Source: Mayfieldus sp038329895 (GTDB lineage Bacteria; Actinomycetota; Thermoleophilia; Solirubrobacterales; 70-9). From it: a DNA stretch of 10,668 nt. The notes below the pieces were generated by a model. That model did not search any database. It saw only the letters and a list, made by a program, of their open reading frames with translations, and was not told the origin of the DNA. Location: positions 1 to 10,668 of the forward strand of contig JBBQNM010000074.1 of NCBI GenBank assembly GCA_038329895.1. Reading direction: 5' to 3'. The position numbers and the translations under genes are program-made. Shown piece after piece: positions 1-5,103 of the stretch (its first letter is position 1; each line of letters opens with the position of its first letter).

Positions 1-42
1 GGATGGAAAATCGCCGAACTCGCGGTAGGCTCGTGCACCGTC

Positions 43-1140
43 ATGCGCCGTGCCCTGATCTCGATGCTGTTTTTCGCCGCGCTGGTGCTGTTGGCCGGCT
101 GCGTGAGCATCTCCGACCCTCAAGAGGGCGCGACCGTCCCCAGCCCCGTCCACGTCAAGGCGGTGGTCTCGACGCCGACCAACAACCCCGATGGCAGGTC
201 GACCGTCAAGCCCGGTGACAAGCAGGTAAAGGCCGAGGTGCGCATCGACGGCACCCTGAAGGAGACCTTCACAGCTCCCAGCGGTGGCGCAGACTCGATC
301 AGCATCGACCGCAATTACCCGCTTGCCAACGGCGACCACCTGCTGACGATCACCGGCTTCGAGCGGGACGGCGACTCGACTCGCGACTCGGGGCACTTCA
401 CAGCCGTCAAGGGCGCGATCAAGCATGTGGTCTGGATCTTCTTCGAGAACCATGGCTACAACCAGGTTCGCAACGTGGGCGAGTTCAAGCGCCTGGCCGA
501 CACCTACGGCGAGGCGACCAACTTCTTCGCCCACACGCACCCGTCGCAGCCGAACTACATCTACGCCACCGCAGGCCAGCAGTGTGGGATCACGTCGAAC
601 GCCCTGAGCACCTGTTCGGCCGAGAACATCTTCCACCAGGTCGGGAACTCGGGATGGCGCTCCTATCAGGAGTCGATGTCGAAACATTGCGACCGCACTA
701 CAGCGGGCCCCAGCCCGGTGAAGCACGATCCGGCGCGGACTTTCACGAACATCAACTGCACCGCGCACGACATGCCGCTGCGGGCTCACCCGAGCTTCGA
801 TCGCAAGTTCACGTTCGTGACGCCGAACCTGTGTAACTCGGCGCACGACTGCCCGGTCCAGACGGCCTCGAGCTTCCTGGCCTCGTTCACGCCCGAGGTG
901 CTCAACTCGCCTCAGTACAGGGCGGGGGAGCTGCTCTACGTCGTCACCTTTGACGAGGACGAGTTCATCGAGGGCAACCACGTCTACACGGTGCTCGTGC
1001 ACGAGAAGGCCAGAGGCAAGAAGGTCGGCACGCGCTACACCTTCTGCAATCTGCTCGCCACCACGGAGGACCTGCTCGGCGTCGGCCGCGCTGGCTGCGC
1101 GGTTGGCGCCGCGTCGATGAAGGGGCCATTCGGCCTCTAG
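43..1140 (+). CDS. Secreted phosphoesterase-family lipoprotein
   Basis: This 365-residue protein begins with a lipoprotein signal peptide: a hydrophobic stretch at about residues 5-18, then the lipobox Leu-Ala-Gly-Cys with Cys20 as the lipidation site, so it should be anchored outside the cell membrane. Residues about 22-122 look like an Ig-like or beta-sandwich spacer. From residue 128 the protein resembles the phosphoesterase family that includes phospholipase C and AcpA-type acid phosphatases. The supporting motifs are Glu135-Asn136 after a hydrophobic strand, His166-Pro-Ser-Gln-Pro-Asn-Tyr172, Thr260-Pro-Asn-Leu-Cys264 and an acidic Asp304-Glu-Asp-Glu307 cluster before Asn312-His313. Several cysteines (181, 191, 216, 239, 264, 270) suggest extracellular disulfides. 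The substrate cannot be read from sequence. The ATG at 43 is chosen because it gives an intact signal peptide; no Shine-Dalgarno site precedes it. The gene ends 21 bp before the att repeat of the inserted element. Confidence 0.85.
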   Translation: MRRALISMLFFAALVLLAGCVSISDPQEGATVPSPVHVKAVVSTPTNNPDGRSTVKPGDKQVKAEVRIDGTLKETFTAPSGGADSISIDRNYPLANGDHLLTITGFERDGDSTRDSGHFTAVKGAIKHVVWIFFENHGYNQVRNVGEFKRLADTYGEATNFFAHTHPSQPNYIYATAGQQCGITSNALSTCSAENIFHQVGNSGWRSYQESMSKHCDRTTAGPSPVKHDPARTFTNINCTAHDMPLRAHPSFDRKFTFVTPNLCNSAHDCPVQTASSFLASFTPEVLNSPQYRAGELLYVVTFDEDEFIEGNHVYTVLVHEKARGKKVGTRYTFCNLLATTEDLLGVGRAGCAVGAASMKGPFGL

Positions 1141-1161
1141 GAACGAACGACTGCCGCAGTT

Positions 1162-1204
1162 AAGCCGGCGAGCGGACTCGAACCGCTGACCCCTTCATTA
1201 CGAG
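1162..1204 (-). repeat. att copy: displaced 3' part of tRNA-Thr
   Basis: These 43 bp are identical to 3677-3719, the 3' part of the tRNA-Thr gene. The copy covers anticodon-loop nucleotide C32 to discriminator base 73 plus one flanking base. It lacks the 5' acceptor strand, D arm and 5' anticodon stem, so it cannot make a tRNA. Identity stops abruptly at 1204. It is best read as the distal attachment site left when an element integrated into the tRNA gene. Confidence 0.85.
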
Positions 1205-1241
1205 AAGAGCGCTGGCTGTTTCAGCCTACTTCGCTCTGCTC
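1202..1241. repeat. Nested inverted repeat at left edge of element
   Basis: Outer arms at 1202-1211 and 1232-1241 pair over 10 bp with one mismatch. Inner arms GGCTG (1214-1218) and CAGCC (1222-1226) pair perfectly around a TTT loop. The outer arm starts within the last three bases of the att copy. There is no T-run on either side, so it does not look like a standard terminator. Confidence 0.5.
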
Positions 1242-1741
1242 CGATTTGCGCCTAGTTTCACGATCTCTGCCGCCCCCCGGTTGATGTCTGTGGCAGTCCC
1301 CTGGGGTCTGCCGCTACCAAAACGCTTCCCAGATCTCGCTCGACAAGTGCAGCCGCAGGCGCAAGGGGGACGTGAGGTGAGCGGGCAGTTACTGTCCGAA
1401 GGCCCAAAGTCGGAACCGTCGCCACCGATTGCGAGGCTTCCCTCCTTTATAGGGTCCGCCATGGTCACCATCCTGCCAAGCCGAAAATCAGGAGCTTCGG
1501 GCTTCCATGTCTCTAGATCGACCACGAAGTAGTTCGGAAAATCGTGCGCTGGCAGCGATTGCCATAGACGCCCGTGTGGATGGAACTGCGGCAATTCGAC
1601 CAGTGGACCTCTAACTGGCGCGGTCCGGTCCGCCCCGGCATCGCTTGCAATTCGTCGATTAAGTTTGGGAAATTCAGAGACAAATCCAAACTTAAGTATA
1701 AAGTTTGGAAAATTCGAGGAAGGAATGCTTATTAAGGGCAC
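1226..1741 (-). CDS. Doubtful hypothetical ORF, divergent from fic
   Basis: This is an open frame of 171 codons from a GTG at 1741, running away from fic and stopping inside the nested hairpin. I recognise no family. The N-terminal 30 residues are encoded by the AT-rich repeat region, and the middle contains a plausible globular stretch around Asp-Leu-Glu-Thr-Trp-Lys. The C-terminal third has an odd Cys/Arg/Gly-rich composition typical of non-coding frames. A real protein might start later. It is listed because it is the only long frame in this 655-bp gap and lies where a divergent partner or regulator gene would be expected. Confidence 0.2.
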   Translation of the reverse strand: MPLISIPSSNFPNFILKFGFVSEFPKLNRRIASDAGADRTAPVRGPLVELPQFHPHGRLWQSLPAHDFPNYFVVDLETWKPEAPDFRLGRMVTMADPIKEGSLAIGGDGSDFGPSDSNCPLTSRPPCACGCTCRARSGKRFGSGRPQGTATDINRGAAEIVKLGANRSRAK

Positions 1742-1809
1742 GAATTCCCAAGCTTAAATTGCTATCCTTGGAAAACCCGAGGTAAAAACCAAACTAATGC
1801 CGAAGTTTG
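1661..1809 (+). promoter_or_regulatory. Repeated AAGTTTGG half-sites upstream of fic
   Basis: The octamer AAGTTTGG occurs at 1661-1668 and, exactly 40 bp later, at 1701-1708; both copies continue with a near-identical AAATTC extension. Its complement CCAAACTT lies at 1686-1693, forming an inverted repeat with the second copy across 7 bp. A degenerate complement lies at 1748-1755 (CCAAGCTT). A second inverted pair (CCAAACT at 1789-1795, AAGTTTG at 1803-1809) straddles the fic start codon. The AT-rich setting, spacing and overlap with the start fit an operator region. The binding protein is unknown; the winged-helix-like end of Fic itself is a candidate. Confidence 0.5.
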
Positions 1810-3041
1810 AGCAAAGAGTCTGGCCTGGAGATCCCACGGGCCAATCAAGGAAGGACCGAGAGCCATTCCGGTACGAAGCCTATGTGCCGGATCGAATCGC
1901 TGAGGCGGACTTTCCGCTTACGGGGCCTACCTCAGTCGCAGTATCGGAGGCCGAGCGGTCAGTAAGCGACCTGAATCAAGATCCGCCGACTCTCCATGCC
2001 CTTGAAGCGGTCGCTCGTCAATTGCTGCGCGCAGAATCGGTGGCCTCATCACGAATAGAGGGCCTAGAGCTCTCCCATAAACGCTTGGCACGGGCGGCCT
2101 ACGAATCCGATGACGGGCACGACGCCACTGCGCGGTCCGTCCTCGGGAACGTCAAGGCAATGGAGCGGGCCATCGCCATAGGTGCTGCGGACCGGCCCCT
2201 GACGGTTGACGACATCATTGAGCTGCACCGCGTTCTGATGGAGGCCACGACAGATGCCCACATCGCCGGAAGAGTGCGGGACAAGCAAAACTGGATTGGG
2301 GGCGGGACCTTCTCCCCACGCAATGCTGAATTCATTCCGCCACCTCCGGAGTACGTCGATGGTCTCCTGGAGGATCTCGCATTCTTTCTCAACCGAGCTG
2401 ATCTGCCAACTATTCAGCAGGCTGCCATTGCCCATGCCCAGTTCGAGACGATCCATCCTTTCGCTGATGGGAACGGACGTGTAGGACGCTGCCTGATTCA
2501 CGTCGTCCTCAGGCGACGCGACTTGGCTCCAAGATACGTTCCGCCTATCAGCCTGGTGTTGGCAGCACATGCCGATGACTACATCAAGGGACTGACCGCC
2601 TATCGCCGTGCAGCAATAGACGAGTGGTGTCTGTTCTTCGCCCAAGTTGCCTCCAGCGCATCACATCAGGCTGTCGAATTCGCCACGAGAATCTCTGAAC
2701 TCCAAGAAGAATGGCGACAGAGGGTGAAGGCTCGGCGCGGCTCCGGAGCTGATCTCCTCATTCAGGAACTGCCTGGGCAGCCGTTAATTGACGTTGAGAC
2801 CGCGGAGCAGCTCATAGGGGGGTCGGCTGAGCGTGCCCGTCTGGCCCTCAATAGGCTTGCGGACGCCGGTGTTGTTCAGCCAGCGAAAGTCTCCAGTCGG
2901 CGCGGCCAGGGCGCTGGTCGCCCCGGCGCTGTTTGGGAGGTTCAGGGGCTATTTGAAGCCCTGAATAGCTTTGAACGCGACCTAGCCGTTCCCGAGGGGG
3001 GCGACGAACCCGCACGACCGACGCCAAGCGCGATGGCCTGA
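1797..3041 (+). CDS. fic: Class II Fic protein adenylyltransferase with winged helix
   Basis: Fic enzymes transfer AMP from ATP to hydroxyl side chains of target proteins. The full catalytic motif is present at residues 220-231 (His-Pro-Phe-Ala-Asp-Gly-Asn-Gly-Arg-x-x-Arg), with catalytic His220 and Arg231. The substrate-docking flap lies around 166-187. An N-terminal inhibitory helix carries the (S/T)xxxE(G/N) motif as Ser84-x3-Glu88-Gly89, which marks class II Fic proteins; that glutamate normally reaches into the ATP site and restrains activity. Residues 1-80 match the Fic_N region and about 318-385 look like a winged helix-turn-helix. At 414 residues it is slightly longer than most relatives because of a low-complexity tail. 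The ATG at 1797 is preceded by GAGG at 1779-1782, a long 14-base spacing. It is the only convincing gene in the tRNA-Thr element and is less GC-rich than its neighbours. The target protein is unknown. Confidence 0.9.
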   Translation: MPKFEQRVWPGDPTGQSRKDREPFRYEAYVPDRIAEADFPLTGPTSVAVSEAERSVSDLNQDPPTLHALEAVARQLLRAESVASSRIEGLELSHKRLARAAYESDDGHDATARSVLGNVKAMERAIAIGAADRPLTVDDIIELHRVLMEATTDAHIAGRVRDKQNWIGGGTFSPRNAEFIPPPPEYVDGLLEDLAFFLNRADLPTIQQAAIAHAQFETIHPFADGNGRVGRCLIHVVLRRRDLAPRYVPPISLVLAAHADDYIKGLTAYRRAAIDEWCLFFAQVASSASHQAVEFATRISELQEEWRQRVKARRGSGADLLIQELPGQPLIDVETAEQLIGGSAERARLALNRLADAGVVQPAKVSSRRGQGAGRPGAVWEVQGLFEALNSFERDLAVPEGGDEPARPTPSAMA

Positions 3042-3650
3042 AGTGCCCCGCTCACGCCGATGGCCCCGAATCTAGAGTCGGGTAACGCGGACCTCCAGCC
3101 ACCCTGGACATCGCGCCGACGCTGCGGCCGCCGCGTACTTCTTCTTCTTCGTCTTCTTTAGCGGCGGCAGCAACAACAACAACAACATCATCATCATCGG
3201 CCACAATCACTGGAGGCCAGCCGGACGGTCGCGTTAGGACGACTAACGACGACAACGATGTTGAGTTGTATGCGGCGGTTGGCCTAAGGAATCTCTTTGG
3301 AGTCTGCGTCGATCGTCCGCGGAACCTTTGGTCGACTACTTCATCGTGCAGAACAACGCTGGGGCAGGCTTCGAGAAGGTCCCGTCAGACGAAGAGCGCC
3401 AAATTGTTGAAGACTGCTTCGCCGGTTAGCCGTCTGCAACCTGGGTCGAAACTAGGCCGCTGATCGATATCGGGCAAAAAAAACTGAATCGATATTGACG
3501 GCCGTACCCTCCGCTGGATCTCGCTCAGACAAGGGGCCGAAGAGGAACCAATAGGGGGAGGGGTTAGGGGGCGTGGTGAGCAGTACTGCTTCCATTTCGC
3601 TTCCAAACGCGCCACTTTGACGACTCGCGATAGAACCCTCGAACGCGAAA
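3042..3650. other. Gene-poor right arm of the element
   Basis: I see no convincing gene here. The stretch holds the trinucleotide tracts at 3138-3197, an open plus-strand frame at 3265-3429, and an A8 run (3476-3483) between two ATCGATAT copies (3463-3470, 3488-3495). The end of the open frame reads like real protein (Val-Asp-Tyr-Phe-Ile-Val-Gln-Asn-Asn, then Asp-Glu-Glu-Arg-Gln-Ile-Val-Glu-Asp), but it has no good start. It may be the tail of a decayed gene. A G-rich stretch at 3554-3576 has three long G-runs. Confidence 0.5.
3138..3197 (+). repeat. Trinucleotide microsatellite tracts
   Basis: An interrupted (CTT)n tract at 3138-3159 is followed by GCGGCGGCAG, then an uninterrupted (CAA)n tract at about 3171-3186 and a (CAT)n tract to 3197. 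Runs of exact trinucleotides are rare in bacterial DNA of this GC content. No reading frame through them has a convincing start, so coding use is not supported. Confidence 0.8.
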
Positions 3651-3668
3651 ACCCCGCCTGAGCGGGGC
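3651..3668 (-). terminator. Rho-independent terminator of tRNA-Thr
   Basis: On the minus strand, a 6-bp CCCCGC/GCGGGG stem with a four-base loop is followed by TTTTCG. It begins about 10 bases beyond the tRNA 3' end, so it should end the tRNA transcript. It lies inside the inserted element, not in the ancestral flank. Confidence 0.75.
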
Positions 3669-3676
3669 TTTCTGCA

Positions 3677-3719
3677 AAGCCGGCGAGCGGACTCGAACCG
3701 CTGACCCCTTCATTACGAG
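3677..3719 (-). repeat. att copy within the intact tRNA-Thr gene
   Basis: This 43-bp block is identical to 1162-1204. It includes tRNA nucleotides 32-73 and one base beyond. Because the element carried the same 3' sequence, the tRNA stays intact after insertion. Confidence 0.85.
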
Positions 3720-3750
3720 TGAAGTGCTCTACCAGCTGAGCTACGCCGGC
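3678..3750 (-). tRNA. thrT: tRNA-Thr (anticodon CGT)
   Basis: Read on the minus strand, the gene folds as a complete cloverleaf. The acceptor stem is GCCGGCG/CGCCGGC, the D stem GCTC/GAGC, the anticodon stem CTTCA/TGAAG with loop CTCGTAA, and the T arm AGCGG-TTCGAGT-CCGCT. The anticodon at positions 34-36 is CGT, reading threonine codon ACG. The discriminator is T and CCA is not encoded. The length is 73 bases including the discriminator. The gene is the attachment target of the adjacent element and keeps all conserved positions I checked. The symbol is a generic label. Confidence 0.95.
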
Positions 3751-3761
3751 CGGTGGCGTCC

Positions 3762-3767
3762 ATTCTA
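3762..3767 (-). promoter_or_regulatory. Probable -10 element of tRNA-Thr promoter
   Basis: On the minus strand this reads TAGAAT, one base from the TATAAT consensus, ending 11 bases before the tRNA 5' end. No good -35 hexamer is seen at the expected distance. Confidence 0.4.
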
Positions 3768-3780
3768 GGCGCGGAATCCG

Positions 3781-3796
3781 TCGGCGCCGGCGCCGA
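3781..3796 (-). terminator. 16-bp perfect palindrome, possible terminator
   Basis: TCGGCGCCGGCGCCGA is its own reverse complement. It lies about 30 bases after the stop of the minus-strand thioesterase gene and could fold as a 6-bp stem with a 4-base loop. No T-run follows, so it may stop transcription weakly or be a protein-binding palindrome. It also lies just upstream of the tRNA-Thr promoter. Confidence 0.35.
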
Positions 3797-3825
3797 TCAT
3801 GCGCGCGCTAGGGCTCGAGCTAGCG

Positions 3826-4308
3826 CTACCGCTCGCCGAGCAGCTCGTCGCGCTCCGCGAGTCGGTTGGCGCGCCGTACCTCGGCCTCGCGGTTGCGGCG
3901 TACCTCGTCGTCGGTCTCGGGGACCAACGGCGGCACAGGTGCCGGCTCTCCGTTCTCGCCCACCGCCACCATCGTCAGGTAGGCGGTGGAGGTATGGCGG
4001 ATCTCGCCGCTGCGGGGATTCTCGGCCTCGACCCTCACGCCGACCTCCATCGAGGTGTTCCAGGCCGCGTTGACCTGGGCGCGGCAGGTGACCAGCTCGG
4101 CGATTCGGATCGGGCTGACGAAGGTCATCCGGTCCATCGCCGCGGTGACGACGCGAAGTCCGCAGTGACGGATCGCGGCGATTCCCGCCGCTTCGTCGCA
4201 CATGCGCATCACGGTGCCGCCGTGAACGAACCCGGCCGCGTTGGCGTCCCCAATGCCCATCCAGCGGACCAGGATGGAGGCGGAATCGGAGGCCGGCTTC
4301 GGCTGCAT
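3826..4308 (-). CDS. Acyl-CoA thioesterase, hotdog fold
   Basis: This 160-residue protein matches the acyl-CoA hydrolase (YciA/ACOT-type) hotdog family, which cleaves acyl-CoA to free fatty acid and CoA in the cytoplasm. Signature elements are Asp21-Ala-Asn-x-x-Gly26, His29-Gly-Gly31 leading into a helix with Asp38-Glu-Ala-Ala-Gly42, the strand around Asp59-Arg-Met-x-Phe63, and Ser86-Met-Glu-Val-Gly-Val91. A charged C-terminal tail from about residue 130 follows the single hotdog domain, as in many actinobacterial homologues. Start choice is uncertain: ATG at 4308 is preferred, but an in-frame GTG at 4323 would add five residues, and neither has a Shine-Dalgarno site. The gene lies 49 bp downstream of the uracil-DNA glycosylase gene on the same strand and is probably cotranscribed, although the two functions have no obvious link. 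The preferred acyl chain cannot be predicted. Confidence 0.88.
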   Translation of the reverse strand: MQPKPASDSASILVRWMGIGDANAAGFVHGGTVMRMCDEAAGIAAIRHCGLRVVTAAMDRMTFVSPIRIAELVTCRAQVNAAWNTSMEVGVRVEAENPRSGEIRHTSTAYLTMVAVGENGEPAPVPPLVPETDDEVRRNREAEVRRANRLAERDELLGER

Positions 4309-4357
4309 GGATGGCTCGGCCACGCAGAGGAGTATGCCGGTGCCGCGAGCGGCGGCG

Positions 4358-5074
4358 CTAACGCGATGCAAGCTCCCGCGCCCGCTCGAACACCTGGTCC
4401 AGCATCGGCTCGGTGAGCTTGCCGGTGAAGGTGTTCTGCTGGCTGGGGTGGTAGCAGCCGAGCAGCGCCCAGCGGCCGGCCTGCGCCTCGGCGCCGTGGC
4501 CGAAGCGCGGCTTCGGGCTCGGTGTCGGCTCGCCCAGGGCACGGATCGCGCGCAGCGCCCCGTCCCAGGCGAAGCTTCCGAGCGCCACCAGCACCTGTGA
4601 ATGCGGCAGCAGCTCCAACTCGCGCTCCAGATAGGGCAGGCAGTTGTCGCGCTCGGCTGGGCTCGGGCGGTTGGCGGGCGGCGCGCAGCGGTTGACCGCG
4701 GTGATGTAGGCGCCCCGCAGCCGCAGCCCGTCGCCACGCCGCTCCGACTCGGGGCGGTTGGCGAACCCGCTGCGGTGCAGCGCCGCGAACAGCCAGTCCC
4801 CCGAGCGATCGCCGGTGAACATGCGCCCGGTGCGGTTGCCGCCGTGCGCCGCCGGCGCCAGCCCAATCACAACGACCCTTGCCGCGGGGTCGCCGAACCC
4901 GTCCAGCGGCTTGGCCCAGTAGCGCTCGCCCTGGTAGCGGCGCGGCGGGTCGGCGGCGACCGCTTCCCGCCATTCGACCAGGCGCGGACAGAGACGGCAG
5001 CCATGGATGCGGCGTGCCAGCGCCTCGAGGTCGGCGGGGTCTCGCCCACTTGCCATGACCGAATCATCCGGCAC
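4358..5074 (-). CDS. udgB: Uracil-DNA glycosylase, family 5 (UdgB type)
   Basis: This enzyme removes uracil, and in this family often other deaminated bases, from DNA to start base-excision repair. The 238-residue protein shows the family 5 pattern. Cys26-x2-Cys29 and Cys130-x14-Cys145 are the four expected ligands of a 4Fe-4S cluster. Motif A is Gly71-Leu-Ala-Pro-Ala-Ala-His-Gly-Gly-Asn80 followed by Thr-Gly-Arg and Phe-Thr-Gly-Asp89; it lacks the catalytic acid of family 1 enzymes, as is usual here. The second motif is His209-Pro-Ser-x-x-Asn-Thr-x-Thr-Gly-Lys-Leu-Thr221. The start is GTG at 5074; an in-frame ATG at 5056 would remove six residues, and neither has a good ribosome-binding site. 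It probably heads an operon with the thioesterase gene and is divergent from mmpL with only about 29 bp between starts. Confidence 0.9.
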   Translation of the reverse strand: MPDDSVMASGRDPADLEALARRIHGCRLCPRLVEWREAVAADPPRRYQGERYWAKPLDGFGDPAARVVVIGLAPAAHGGNRTGRMFTGDRSGDWLFAALHRSGFANRPESERRGDGLRLRGAYITAVNRCAPPANRPSPAERDNCLPYLERELELLPHSQVLVALGSFAWDGALRAIRALGEPTPSPKPRFGHGAEAQAGRWALLGCYHPSQQNTFTGKLTEPMLDQVFERARELASR

Positions 5075-5077
5075 AAT
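5050..5077 (+). promoter_or_regulatory. Probable promoter of the mmpL gene
   Basis: TTGCCA at 5050-5055 (one mismatch to TTGACA) is followed after 16 bp by CACAAT at 5072-5077 (four of six to TATAAT). The predicted start near 5084 leaves a 20-base leader containing AGGGAAAG before the TTG start codon at 5104. The promoter overlaps the 5' end of the divergent glycosylase gene. Confidence 0.45.
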
Positions 5078-5103
5078 GCCGCCGGGCGGGCAGGGAAAGA
5101 CCG

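Larger units (their letters stand above)
1162..3719. mobile_element. Small tRNA-Thr-integrated element carrying fic
   Basis: The element is defined by the perfect 43-bp direct repeats at 1162-1204 and 3677-3719. Repeat identity begins inside the anticodon loop, a known crossover position for tyrosine recombinases that target tRNA genes. The interior is visibly more AT-rich than the flanking genes, especially 1655-1800. It holds a Fic AMP-transferase gene, a weak minus-strand ORF, trinucleotide tracts and a terminator. No integrase, excisionase, replication or transfer gene is recognisable, so it is either a decayed island or a minimal element needing a recombinase in trans. Removing one repeat and the interior would place the phosphoesterase gene about 20 bp from the 3' end of the convergent tRNA-Thr gene, a reasonable ancestral layout. 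Confidence 0.65.

Noticed and set aside
1162..1204. Second tRNA gene
   Set aside because: Only nucleotides 32-73 of the tRNA are present; the 5' acceptor strand, D arm and 5' anticodon stem are missing.
3138..3197. CRISPR array or coding repeat
   Set aside because: The repeats are simple triplets without spacers, and no frame through them has a plausible start.
3554..3576. G-quadruplex in the G-rich stretch
   Set aside because: Only three runs of three or more G are present close together; a fourth proper run is missing.
3753..4973. Several long frames overlapping the thioesterase and glycosylase genes
   Set aside because: The recognisable family motifs lie only in the chosen minus-strand frames; the others are high-GC shadows.
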